Shown piece after piece: positions 1-8,365 of a stretch of 64,000 nucleotides of DNA (the stretch's first letter is position 1; every line of letters begins with the position of its first letter). Under the pieces are notes generated by a model. The model did no database searches, was not told where the DNA came from, and saw only the letters and a list, made by a program, of their open reading frames with translations. The position numbers were made by a program, and so were the translations under genes. Origin of the DNA: Mesostigma viride (taxonomy: Eukaryota; Streptophyta; Mesostigmatophyceae; Mesostigmatales; Mesostigmataceae); the NCBI GenBank assembly GCA_009746045.1, contig RPFO01001900.1:1-64000 (forward strand), written 5' to 3'.

Positions 1-152
1 AGGCGACTCTTCCTCGGACCACAAGACTCACACCATCGGCGAACTACCGCGAGCGATTGTGTAACTGCGGCCGAGGCTTTGCGAGCGAGCTGTACCACTA
101 GTATAGGCCTTCGACGACGAGCCCGATACTCGACGGCAAGCACAGCCGACAG

Positions 153-554
153 TCACCGAACCATGAGCAGCACCAGCGAAGCCAGGCGCAGTCCGAGGCG
201 ACGTACGCAACCTTCGGAGAAGCGATCTAGTGCGCATCGCGCCACCCGCTGGGGCGTCCACATCTTGTGGTTGATCATCAGGTCCCCGCCCCTCCAATAC
301 ACCTTGGGCTTCTGGGGGTCCTGCTTGTGGCGGAGGTATTCAGGCCACAGGTCACGTCGCTGCTGCTGCTGAGCGGGGGTCAGGTCGTCATCCAGCGTCC
401 AGGTGAGGTCGTGCAACCGCTTGCGACGAGAGAGGAACCGCTGCTTGTCCTCACGGGAAGGGAAGGTGAGCAGGACTGGTGGGGGAGCCGCCTTGTCCCG
501 TGAGTGGGGAAGGCGGTGGCACCCTCGCAGTTCTACCTCACCTACCAGGCCCAT
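153..554 (-). pseudogene. LINE/L1 ORF1p-like C-terminal fragment
   Basis: A 133-codon open frame resembles the C-terminal part of LINE-1 ORF1-type RNA-binding proteins. A 'VLLTFPSREDKQRFL' stretch is followed by a short basic region, then 'DDDLTPAQQQQRRDLWPE' and a segment ending 'YWRGGDLMI'. In that family this region binds retroelement RNA. No reverse transcriptase is visible nearby and the ends do not look like a complete gene, so it is probably a remnant, or a partial copy continuing to the left of the window. It is the main hint that the left margin is eukaryotic chromosomal DNA. The assignment rests on motif recall only. Confidence 0.4.
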
Positions 555-1171
555 GAGGGTAAGGACTACAAAACCCTAAGGTGACCCCATTTTCCATACG
601 GACCTACTTGCCATGCCATGCCGGGCTGCCACGTGGCATCATTGTTGCTACACGATACTTGCATGAGATACAATGATACCATATATTGGCGTGGTACTAT
701 GATTGAACTAAATTCATATAGTCTGTACTAGAACGAACTACGTGAAAGTACGCCCAGTATATCCTCGTCACATCTGTACTATCAGCTACTAAAATATGCT
801 AACCAATCTTGCGTTGTATTATATTATAGCAACTTTCTAGTACTTTGGACTAAGTCTGCGTGCCGTGTACTACGTGGAATTAGATGGGAGTGACGTGGCA
901 CGCTCCCAGCCACGTGGCAGTCTATACACCTTCGTGGGAGACTACCGCGTGGCGCTTGTGGCGCGGCCCACCCTACAGACAGTCGACACGTGGCATGGCG
1001 TCGCGCCAGTCCCGTGGGAGCGTCGCGCCGCACGGAATATTCCCGGAATATGCCGTCGGATGGAATATTCCACGGAGATGCCGTCGGGTGGGGTACTAAG
1101 GTCCGGCCCCTCGCCAAGGTGGGCACTTCTCGCCTGCTCCCACACAACCCCTAGCACCAAAGCAAGAATCC
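555..1171. other. Intergenic region, AT-rich then GC-rich with GGAATATTCC palindromes
   Basis: No convincing gene is seen. Roughly 640-840 is distinctly AT-rich compared with everything around it. Roughly 880-1140 is GC-rich and contains repeated 'cgtgg' words and two perfect GGAATATTCC palindromes (1034-1043 and 1062-1071) upstream of the gene at 1172. Short open frames here overlap on both strands and show no domain. Confidence 0.5.
1034..1071. promoter_or_regulatory. Pair of GGAATATTCC palindromes upstream of the 1172 gene
   Basis: Two perfect 10-bp palindromes GGAATATTCC lie 28 bp apart, about 100 bp before the start codon at 1172. The same palindrome recurs twice in the promoter region around 3155-3223. 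Shared dyads at comparable places suggest a binding site for a dimeric regulator; that is inference. Confidence 0.4.
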
Positions 1172-1780
1172 ATGGCCGCTGCATCTTTCAACAGCCTGCC
1201 AGCAGAAATTGCGCACAATATCGTGCGCTTGGCATGGCCCTATGGGTGTGGTGTCGACAAGGCCATGCAGCAGGTGTGGGATGGTGTCAAAGGGGAAAAG
1301 GAGAACCTTGTGAATGATCTGAGGCAGATGCTGATGAATGAGTGCGTCGCACGCCTCGATCACGGGGTTAGGCAGAACCCCATCCTCGAGAACCACCACG
1401 GCCCTGAGTTGCACGATATCATCAAGTCGCTCTCCGTGGCCACGCTGCCACTAAACGAGTCGCTCATCTTTGAGCGCGAGTGCACCAGGAAGCACGAGAT
1501 GGAGTGGGTCTACACACATTTCGTTGAGGAACTCCTGCGGTCCATGGACTTGCAGCCCTGTGAGGGAGCAAGGGCCGCCAAGGACGACTTCATTGCCTCC
1601 CTGCCCTCCCCCGACAACCAGTTTACGCCGGAAGCGCGCGCCTTGCAGCTTCTCCACTGCATCCGCGATGCCTACATGGCCGCCGGCCTCCTGGAGTTTG
1701 GCGGGCTCAGCTTCCAGCTGGCCAATTTGTGCGTGGGGAGCTGCCTGAAGCAGTTTGTCGTGTATGTCATGTGGGCATGA
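1172..1780 (+). CDS. F-box-like N-terminus protein of unknown function
   Basis: A 202-aa protein. The first 25 residues ('FNSLPAEIAHNIVRLAW') look like the opening helix of an F-box (L-P-x-E-I-x-x-x-I), the motif that docks substrate receptors onto Skp1/Cullin ubiquitin ligases. The rest is helical, with no repeat or catalytic motif I recognise. The ATG at 1172 is the first in frame. It is followed by an AT-rich stretch and minisatellite repeats rather than another gene, so it is probably a single transcription unit. The F-box call is weak; an ordinary lineage-specific protein is the alternative. Confidence 0.5.
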   Translation: MAAASFNSLPAEIAHNIVRLAWPYGCGVDKAMQQVWDGVKGEKENLVNDLRQMLMNECVARLDHGVRQNPILENHHGPELHDIIKSLSVATLPLNESLIFERECTRKHEMEWVYTHFVEELLRSMDLQPCEGARAAKDDFIASLPSPDNQFTPEARALQLLHCIRDAYMAAGLLEFGGLSFQLANLCVGSCLKQFVVYVMWA

Positions 1781-2220
1781 TCCTCCTGGGAAAAGAGGAC
1801 TTGGTGAATAGAAAGTGACTATTCATGAATAACCAAAGCCCATTTCCTACCAACCTTGTTCCATCATCCAATGCACTAGGAAATAGACCGGCGGCGCGGA
1901 CTCGCGGAATATATAGTACAGTATGCTGGCGTCTGTCACCATGAGACAGGCAGACGACCGCATACAGTGCCGTGGGTGACGGGTGGCAGCAGGCAGTGGC
2001 GTGAGTGACAGGCGGCAGCAGGCAGTGGCGGGGGTGACGGGTGGCAGTAGGCAGTGGCGTGGGTGACAGGCGGCAGTGTTATTCTATGGGCCTAGTTGCT
2101 ATATGACTCATTGGAATAGTTCAAGTCCCATGCACATAAGGAAATGTCATTTCATTACAATAAGAATCATAAGGATTAGGCCATTGCTAGACCCCTTTGC
2201 AGGCATGCAGGCCTGGCTGT
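1781..2220. other. Intergenic region with a minisatellite
   Basis: No gene seen. It contains the 29-bp tandem repeat at 1971-2083 and AT-rich flanks, between two convergently transcribed genes. Confidence 0.6.
1971..2083. repeat. 29-bp minisatellite, about 3.9 copies
   Basis: Units start at 1971, 2000, 2029 and 2058, each beginning 'cgtgggtgac' or a close variant and continuing 'ggcagcaggcagtgg'. The last copy is partial. Related words (gggtgac, ggcag, gacaggcg) recur in the degenerate repeats at 4230-4665. Confidence 0.85.
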
Positions 2221-3015
2221 TTAGCGGTTGTACATGCGCAGGCAGGGCGTCTGGCGGCCCTCAAACCCAGTGCAATCGTCTTTCACACGCAGAGTGTCCC
2301 CGCGCAGGGGGAACTTCACACCAGAGGTGCAAGTCCACACGTGGGTGAGCAGAGTGCAGTCCGCCTTGTGGATCTTCCAGTGCGCAACCTGGCACTCGCG
2401 GGAGCAGTACCGCGCATCCTGGCAGCTGGCGCACCTGCGCTTCACCTCGCTCTTTCCCTTCTTCTCACACCCCGGCGCAGCACAGAAACCGCGAACCGAC
2501 TCGGGGAAAGGACCAATGGGGCTGTCCAAAATGGGCGTGCGCACTGCGATCACCACCTTCTCGCAGGGGCGGGTATAGGGAAACGCCGTCCTCGCAACGA
2601 TCTTGTCCGCGTCCTTGGGCACGCGGAAGGACAGGCCAATCCTGGTAACCAGGTCGATGAACCCGTCGTCCTCCTTCTTCTCGCGAAGGAGGACGCACAG
2701 AAGCATGAACTCGCTCTCAGGGCGAATGTGGGACAGGATCTGACTGCGAACGCAGTACTTCCTGCTGATCGCAGTGCGTACGTCAATGAATTCAAACTCC
2801 AACTGGCGATCCAGAGCCGTAAAGGAGTCGAAACGAACCAGCACGCAAAAGGGGGTTTTCAACTTCTTTTCCCACTCATTCACGCAGCTGTACAAATTGC
2901 TGGAGTTTTCCATGGCCTTGCGCACCACCAAGCGGTACCAGCCCCCGCACAACTCCGCGAACAGGTCGGAGTGATCCTGAGGGAGCTCATTGGCAATCAG
3001 AGGGGTGGAATCCAT
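2221..3015 (-). CDS. MYND-type zinc-finger protein
   Basis: A 264-aa protein. Near residues 182-225 it has a MYND-type zinc finger: 'CAAPGCEKKGK' is followed by 'CASCQDARYCSRECQ', then 'HWKIHKADC', giving C-x4-C, C-x2-C, C-x3-C and H-x3-H-x3-C spacing. MYND fingers mediate protein-protein contacts, often in chromatin or transcription regulators. The first 180 residues are not recognised. It is divergent from the RING-like gene at 3462 across a region carrying GGAATATTCC palindromes. A second MYND protein lies at 7244. Confidence 0.8.
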   Translation of the reverse strand: MDSTPLIANELPQDHSDLFAELCGGWYRLVVRKAMENSSNLYSCVNEWEKKLKTPFCVLVRFDSFTALDRQLEFEFIDVRTAISRKYCVRSQILSHIRPESEFMLLCVLLREKKEDDGFIDLVTRIGLSFRVPKDADKIVARTAFPYTRPCEKVVIAVRTPILDSPIGPFPESVRGFCAAPGCEKKGKSEVKRRCASCQDARYCSRECQVAHWKIHKADCTLLTHVWTCTSGVKFPLRGDTLRVKDDCTGFEGRQTPCLRMYNR

Positions 3016-3461
3016 AGCGGCTGACAGTCTGTGCGTGCTCGTGCGGATTGGCGTGGTTTGGCTGCCAAACTCGCCCTCCTCCGCTTATGTGCCCGCACCC
3101 CGCCCGCCCCGCCCAATAGTCCCGTGCCACGCGGCAGGTCCGGATTGGTGGGACGGAATATTCCCACGGAATATCCTCGGAGCGCCGCGCCTTCCAGAAG
3201 GGCGCCGCGCCGGGAATATTCCCATGAATATCCCGTGGAAGCGCCGCGCCGCCGCCACGTGGCAGCGTCCCATTGGTCCGCTTTGAATATTCGTGGGAAT
3301 ATGCCGCCGTGTCGTGCCCGCGTGACACGCGTCGGACTACCATTGGACTGTCGTGGGTGTCGCGCGCTTCGCGCGGGCCTCGGCAGGGATAAAACGCGGA
3401 GGCGGGCGTTTGGGGGTCCCAATCCGCCCAGCACCACTCAAAACCAACTCCTCTCACTGCA
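3016..3461. promoter_or_regulatory. Divergent promoter region with GGAATATTCC dyads and a TATA-like box
   Basis: This region separates two divergent genes. It holds GGAATATTCC palindromes at 3155-3164 and 3213-3222 (the second within a 12-bp perfect palindrome), further half-like 'gaatat' words near 3230 and 3287, and 'gataaaac' near 3388, about 75 bp before the 3462 start. That spacing resembles a conventional pol II promoter with a 5' UTR, unlike the very short leaders in the compact region to the right. Confidence 0.45.
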
Positions 3462-4130
3462 ATGGAGCCCTCCCGCGATAAGCCGGCTATGGCGGCAACG
3501 GATGTCCCTCCTGCCAAGCGCCAGCCGCCTGCAAACGGCAATGGCGAGCAGTCCCCCGCCATGAAGGTGTACCTGAAACAGCGGGACACCGAGGACAAGG
3601 TGGCAAAGTTCCTGGGGGCTGTGAAAACCAAGCAGGGGCACGCAAACACGCACGAATTCGATGAGAAGTACAAGCGGGACGCGCACATGCACGATATCCA
3701 AGTGCTGCCGGGCGGCGAGATTTTCTGCGAGAATGCCGCATCGGTGGGCGCCTTCCTCTGCGATTCGGGCGTTTTTGGGAAGAGCGCGCGCGCAGAACCG
3801 CCTGCACAGAACAGGGCTGCCAGTGTGCGGGGGCCTGTTACTTGCGGCGTGTGCAAGAAGCACACCGATTTCCTGCTGGATCCGCAGCAGGATGCCAGCG
3901 GAGGGGAGGACCCTCAGGAGCATATCCATATCCACGGTGTGTGTGTGGATTGCGCTGTGCAGACCATAGAAACGAGCGGCAAGCGCGGCATGTGGTGCCC
4001 CTTGTGCGCTGCGGACCCTTTGATCGAAGTGCTGATCGATTTGGGCCGCGCAAAACACCTTTCGGAGGCCCCGTACTTTGTGTACAGCCCCGAGAAGAGC
4101 CTGCTGGCTGCTGCCTATGAGGATATGTGA
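3462..4130 (+). CDS. RING-like zinc protein
   Basis: A 222-aa protein. The second half has a RING-like cysteine/histidine cluster: 'CGVC' near residue 127, then 'HIHIHGVCVDC' near 155, then 'CPLC' near 182. RING domains recruit E2 enzymes for ubiquitin transfer; the spacing is atypical (about 28 residues between the first and second ligand pairs). The first third is low-complexity and basic. A candidate polyadenylation signal AATAAA follows within 20 bp of the stop (near 4143). It could act with the F-box-like neighbours on the ubiquitin pathway; that is inference. Confidence 0.6.
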   Translation: MEPSRDKPAMAATDVPPAKRQPPANGNGEQSPAMKVYLKQRDTEDKVAKFLGAVKTKQGHANTHEFDEKYKRDAHMHDIQVLPGGEIFCENAASVGAFLCDSGVFGKSARAEPPAQNRAASVRGPVTCGVCKKHTDFLLDPQQDASGGEDPQEHIHIHGVCVDCAVQTIETSGKRGMWCPLCAADPLIEVLIDLGRAKHLSEAPYFVYSPEKSLLAAAYEDM

Positions 4131-4229
4131 ATGGTGCAGTACTAATAAAGCTTGGATTGTTTTCCTTATAAAGTCCCCACAATGAGCCCCACATAGATAG
4201 CCCGGCGGCGCGGACTCGCGGACTTAGAA

Positions 4230-4665
4230 GCCCCGGCAGCACGCGCGGGCCGACAGGCGCCGGATCGGACAGGCGGCGGGCTGACAGGCGCTGGTTCCGG
4301 CAGGTGTCAGACGCCAGCCACCACTTTCGTGGGTGACGGGCGCCAGCAGCAACTCGCGTGGGTGACAGGCGGCAGTAGTCAATCCTGCATGGGACTGCGC
4401 GTGCTGACAGGCGCCGGTTCTGACAGGGTACAGGCGCCAGTGGCAATTCCCGTGGGTGACCGCCGCCAGCTGCCAGTGCCACGTGTGTCAGGGGACAGTA
4501 GTAAACCTTGCACGGGACGGCGCGGGCTGACAGGCGCCGGTTCTGGCAGGTGGCAGGCGCCAGTTGCAAGCCCCATGGGTGACTGGTGCCAGTAACAAGC
4601 ACTGCACGGGACTGCGCGGGCCGACAGGCGCCGGTTACGGCACGTGACAGGCGCCCGTGGACCCT
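4230..4665. repeat. Degenerate tandem/interspersed GC-rich repeats
   Basis: The phrase 'gctgacaggcgccggtt' and variants recur at about 4277, 4401, 4526 and 4618, each followed by a 'ggcag...caggcgcc' phrase, with 'gggtgac' between. The units are diverged and unevenly spaced. They share words with the 29-bp minisatellite at 1971. Confidence 0.7.
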
Positions 4666-4849
4666 CCACGCCCCGCGGGCCGAATCCGGGTCGAGTAAGT
4701 GCCGAGTCGGCGCGCGGACGACGGAAAGCGGACGCACACCGCCGGGCGGGGCGGGCGAACGGTTCGGGCGAACGGTTCGGGCGAACGGTTCGGGCGAACG
4801 GTTCGGGCTATCCCCCACGACACTCGACGAATCCCACGGAAAATGAAAA

Positions 4850-5475
4850 GTTTGAAAAGTTCGGGCTATCCTGTTCGCCCGAACTTTTCGCGATAGCCCG
4901 AACTTTTCAAAACCTCCCACGGGAAAACCAAAAGTTTTGAAAAGTTTTGGCTCTGAGTCCCACGGCAATTGAAAAGTTTGAAAAGTTCGGGCGAAGGTTC
5001 GGGCGAACGAAAAATAGCACGAACCGCCAACTTAGTCCCCACCGGACGGGGTGCACCGCACTTTCGTATATACTCTACCTTCCTTTCCTAACACATAAAA
5101 TATTGCACATGCTTCCTAACACATATTATTTGAACACACTTCCTAACACATATTATTTACCACTACACACTACCCTGTATACAGCCATACCCATAATAAT
5201 ATGTGTTAGCAACCCTACCTATATTTTATGTGTTAGCAAACCAACACAAAGGATATACACACCCCTACCCGTGCACACCCCCGCCAGTGGGAACTAAGTT
5301 GGCGGTTCGGGCGATTCTGCGTTCGCCCGAACCATAGCCCGAACTTTTCAAACTTTTCATTTGCCGTGGGAATCAGAGCCAAAACTTTTTGAAACTTTTC
5401 GTTTTCGCGTGGGAGGCTCTGAAAAGTTCGGGCTATCCTGAAAAGTTCGGGCTATCCTGTTCGCCCGAACTTTTC
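4850..5475. repeat. 0.6 kb near-palindrome (long inverted repeat)
   Basis: Left arm 4850-5040 matches the reverse complement of right arm 5290-5475 closely: both contain 'aagtttgaaaagttcggg', 'aaaagttttggctctga' and 'gaaccgccaacttag' in mirrored order. The AT-rich core is itself inverted, with 'cctaacacata' words at 5087-5150 against 'tatgtgttag' words at 5200-5237. The whole could fold into one long hairpin. It looks like a foldback or MITE-type element, or a structured viral sequence. No transposase is present. Confidence 0.8.
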
Positions 5476-5641
5476 AAACTTTTCGTTTGCCGTGGGAGAC
5501 GGCCAGTGCCGTGGGGGACAGCCCGAACCGCTCCGGCGCGGGGCCGGGGACGGGACGGGGAGGGGGACACAAGCCGCGGGGCCGCGATCCAACACACAAG
5601 CGCGCACCAGAGACACACGAACCCAATAAACTTTATTAACA

Positions 5642-5659
5642 ATATACGGATCCGTATAT
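5642..5659. repeat. Perfect 18-bp palindrome with adjacent AATAAA
   Basis: ATATACGGATCCGTATAT is perfectly self-complementary. It lies just past the stop codon of the leftward gene (5665), next to 'aataaactttatt', which gives an AATAAA on the minus strand. It may act as a 3'-end processing or termination hairpin for that gene. Confidence 0.5.
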
Positions 5660-5664
5660 GCGAC

Positions 5665-6564
5665 TCAACACACCGCACCGCCACCCGCGGGCGGAGGGGG
5701 GGCTGTAAAGAACGGGTCTGAGTACTGCGCCAACTCGCGGTTCAACTCGGCCATCAGGCCAGGCGTCTCCGCCTCAATCCTGTCCAACTCACCGGGAGCG
5801 AAACAGCTCCCATACTTTTCCCAGTTCTCCTCACACTCGGCCCAAAACGCGCCCACGTCAATAGAACACGAGAGGGTCTCATCCACCGCACCGGTGGTCG
5901 ACGCGACGGGCGTCTCGGCGGGGTCGGGCGACCGCATGATGCGCGAGATCTCCTCGTCGGTAAAGTCGAAATCCAGGATCGCGTCTTCGTCCACGAACGT
6001 GAACAGGGGCGACGACGACAACGAGCCGTCCGCCACCGGCGAGCAACGCGACAAGGGGGCGGGGTATCCGGTACCGGCGCACGAAGCACCACCGTCGTCG
6101 CGATCGCACCGCCGATCCACAACGCACTGGATCTCGCTCGCGCCCCCCGGCGAATTTGCAAACGACGAAAACGACACCCATTTCGGGCTGTCCACCGAGG
6201 GCGGCGGGGAAGACGGGCAGGCCAAGCGGTCGTACGGGCCCACGGCGACAGCCTCGCGAGTGTGGCACGGTGCGCGGCGGAACACGTGAACCGGCGTAGA
6301 GTCCAGCAACGGCGGGCACGACACGCACGAGTTGGGAAGCCGCCATGTGTTGGCACCCACGCGAGAAGACGTCGTCAGCTGACGGAGACGTTCCGCCTGT
6401 TCGCGGCGGTGTTTTTGCGCCCACACGCGTTCGCGGGCGCGGCACGGGTCGCACCGTTTTGTGTGTGTGTTGCCGTCTTTCACGGAGGTGAACAGGGCGA
6501 CGGGCTTGTGCGCCTTGCACTTGTTGCACCAGCACAGCTGCGGGGGAATGTCGGAGGCGTCCAT
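5665..6564 (-). CDS. Zinc-ribbon (Stc1-like) acidic protein
   Basis: A 299-aa protein from the ATG at 6564. The N-terminus has 'CWCNKCKAHKP' and about 20 residues later 'CDPCRARERVW', a CxxC...CxxC arrangement resembling the zinc-binding Stc1/LIM-like domain seen in fungal and protist proteins. The C-terminal half is acidic and Ser/Pro-rich ('FVDEDAILDFDFTDEEI'), compatible with an activation or interaction region. The ATG at 6564 is preferred because the upstream in-frame extension lacks domain content and a TATA-like 'ttaaaagg' (minus strand, near 6650) lies further upstream. Function is unknown. Confidence 0.6.
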   Translation of the reverse strand: MDASDIPPQLCWCNKCKAHKPVALFTSVKDGNTHTKRCDPCRARERVWAQKHRREQAERLRQLTTSSRVGANTWRLPNSCVSCPPLLDSTPVHVFRRAPCHTREAVAVGPYDRLACPSSPPPSVDSPKWVSFSSFANSPGGASEIQCVVDRRCDRDDGGASCAGTGYPAPLSRCSPVADGSLSSSPLFTFVDEDAILDFDFTDEEISRIMRSPDPAETPVASTTGAVDETLSCSIDVGAFWAECEENWEKYGSCFAPGELDRIEAETPGLMAELNRELAQYSDPFFTAPPPPAGGGAVC

Positions 6565-7243
6565 GGCCGGGCGACGAGAGACGCGGGCAGAGTCTCGCTC
6601 ACTTGAGTGGTTCTGAGGCGAGAAGACCCCTTTGGACAGAGGGCACCGCCTTTTAAGTCCGCGGCCATCCGCACGGACCAATCGCGTGCGAGGGAGGAGG
6701 GCCGCCCCGACCCACCAATCACGCGCAGGTGTAACCGCGAGTCTATCCGTAACCGAATCTAGGAGTAGGATCCGACGGCGGTCGGGCGTAACCGATGGTC
6801 AGGGGTTGCGATCGGACGACGGGCGCGCGAAACGTTATCCGTCTTCCAGAAGGGTGTATAGATAAGGTAACGGACGCCCGGCGGGACGCGATCCGGCGGT
6901 CACGGTGTCGTAACCGACGACCGGGGATTGCGATCGGACGGCGGTCGCGCGAAACGTTATCCGTCTTCCGGAAGAGTGTACAGAGAAGGTAACGGACGCC
7001 CGGCGCGCGCGATCCGACGGCCGTGGGTCGTAACCGATGGTCGGGATAAGGATCCGAGGGACGTCGCGCGGCGGCGCGGGGCGCGCGGGCCGGTAGCCAA
7101 TCAGAACGTGAGATGTCGTCCGCCAATCACGGCGCGAGATGTCGGACCGGGCGGGTATAAGAAGAGCGCAGGCGGCCGCAAGACCGTGGTCTCAGCTCCC
7201 TCTCTAGCAATCTAGCTCCTCACCGCTCTCGTTGTCCACCGTC
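6565..7243. promoter_or_regulatory. Divergent intergenic region with 121-bp tandem repeats
   Basis: No gene. It separates the leftward zinc-ribbon gene from the rightward MYND gene. It carries about 2.5 copies of a ~121-bp repeat (6788-7060) and a TATA-like 'gggtataag' at about 7153-7161, about 90 bp before the MYND start codon. Confidence 0.6.
6788..7060. repeat. Tandem repeat, ~121-bp unit
   Basis: Units begin 'gtaaccgatgg' or a close variant at 6788, 6910 and 7030. The first two complete units share 'ttgcgatcggac', 'cgcgaaacgttatccgtctt' and 'aaggtaacggacgcccggc'. The third is truncated and diverges after about 25 bp. A related partial copy lies just left, near 6750. Confidence 0.85.
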
Positions 7244-8251
7244 ATGGGAAAATACAAGAACCCCGTCTTCGTCGCGATGTCGCCCATTCAAGCGCTCGCC
7301 GGAATGCCGAATACCGACGGCATGCCCAAAGTTCCCATCGTTTCCTGCAAGCGCAAGGAGGAAAGGCCTGGGCAGCCATATCCCATCAAAAAGGTGCGCA
7401 CACTGCAGTGCTCCCAACAAGTCGTCGACAAGGCAGCCTCCGTCGCCGACGACATGAAGGTCTCGCGAGGCGAAGTCCCCGCCACCGCCGACGAGGTGAT
7501 CGCCGCTCGCAAGCGACTCAACGGCTGGCTTGCGGAGGGCGCCTTGCGCACCGAAGAGGAGAAGATGGCGGACCTCAAGAGGGATTCCGCCGTCGGCTTG
7601 CAGCAAGTCGCCCTGTCCAGAGTGTTCGAGCACCTGTGCGGTCATTATGACGTCCTGCTTGACAAGTGCAAGGAGTGGGACGCGCGGTATGGCCGCGGTG
7701 CGCTCCTGATCCGTGTCCGCCACGTCTCGCAGGCGTCGCGACAAGTCGTGGTTGACTGGGTCACCGCCGAGGAGTTGAAGGACCGCTGCTTCTTCACCTA
7801 CTGGCAGGCGATGCAGTACAACAGGGACACCGAAATCATGATCGCCGCCTGTTTCAGCGACATGTCCGGCCGTGACGGATGCCAGAAGTCATGGTACGGC
7901 GGGATTTTCACCAAGGCTCTCGCCAGCGAGTGGAAACAGAAGTTCCGCCTGTCGCCCGCGCTGCGGCCCTGGGTGCCCGTCAGAAGACTCCCTCTCCCCC
8001 TCCAGTGCATGGGAAAGGGGTGCGCCAAGACGGTAGGAGAGGGTAGCGCGCAGTGGCACGCGTGCGGCGAGTGCCGGGACGCCGTGTTCTGTTCCACGGC
8101 ATGCTCCGAGACGGCGCACGAGTGCCAGAAGTTTGCGTTCTTGCGTGGGGGTGTGGACTTGTGCATCAAGCACGTAGGCCCGGTCTTCCACAAGGGGAGC
8201 CGGGGGGTGACGCCGCGGTGCCCCCACAAGTGGGACGTTTCCTCACAGTAG
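7244..8251 (+). CDS. MYND-like zinc-finger protein
   Basis: A 335-aa protein from the ATG at 7244. The C-terminal quarter has a MYND-type cluster: 'CMGKGCAKTVG', then 'CGECRDAVFCSTACSETAHEC', with 'HKWD' at the end. The N-terminal 240 residues are helical with no recognised domain. It is the second MYND protein in the left flank (the other is at 2221-3015); the two share the finger but little else by eye. A TATA-like box about 90 bp upstream suggests a transcript with a longer leader than those in the compact region. Confidence 0.75.
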   Translation: MGKYKNPVFVAMSPIQALAGMPNTDGMPKVPIVSCKRKEERPGQPYPIKKVRTLQCSQQVVDKAASVADDMKVSRGEVPATADEVIAARKRLNGWLAEGALRTEEEKMADLKRDSAVGLQQVALSRVFEHLCGHYDVLLDKCKEWDARYGRGALLIRVRHVSQASRQVVVDWVTAEELKDRCFFTYWQAMQYNRDTEIMIAACFSDMSGRDGCQKSWYGGIFTKALASEWKQKFRLSPALRPWVPVRRLPLPLQCMGKGCAKTVGEGSAQWHACGECRDAVFCSTACSETAHECQKFAFLRGGVDLCIKHVGPVFHKGSRGVTPRCPHKWDVSSQ

Positions 8252-8365
8252 AAGAGTTGTGATCATGTACATGTAAACCTATATTTGGAATGAATCAAGT
8301 TTCCTCACATCCTCATGCACGCGAATGTATTGTTGGAAAACCTTTTTCGTAGGGTGTAGTATATC

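Larger units (their letters stand above)
4131..5664. other. Gene-free region of repeats and a long near-palindrome
   Basis: No supportable gene. It contains an AATAAA signal near 4143, degenerate GC-rich repeats (4230-4665), short direct repeats of 'cgaacggttcggg' (4756-4808), a near-palindrome centred near 5162 and a perfect 18-bp palindrome at 5642-5659 next to the end of the leftward gene. Small open frames here are composed of the repeats. Confidence 0.7.

Noticed and set aside
865-1317. 150-codon plus-strand frame before the 1172 gene
   Set aside because: It overlaps a region of palindromes and repeats and runs into the 1172 gene in another frame; no protein-like features.
2197-3024. 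275-codon plus-strand frame opposite the MYND gene
   Set aside because: The minus strand carries a proper zinc finger; this frame is its antisense shadow.
4740-4810. CRISPR-like array in the 'cgaacggttcggg' repeats
   Set aside because: The copies are directly adjacent with no unique spacers and no cas genes; the context is eukaryotic-viral.
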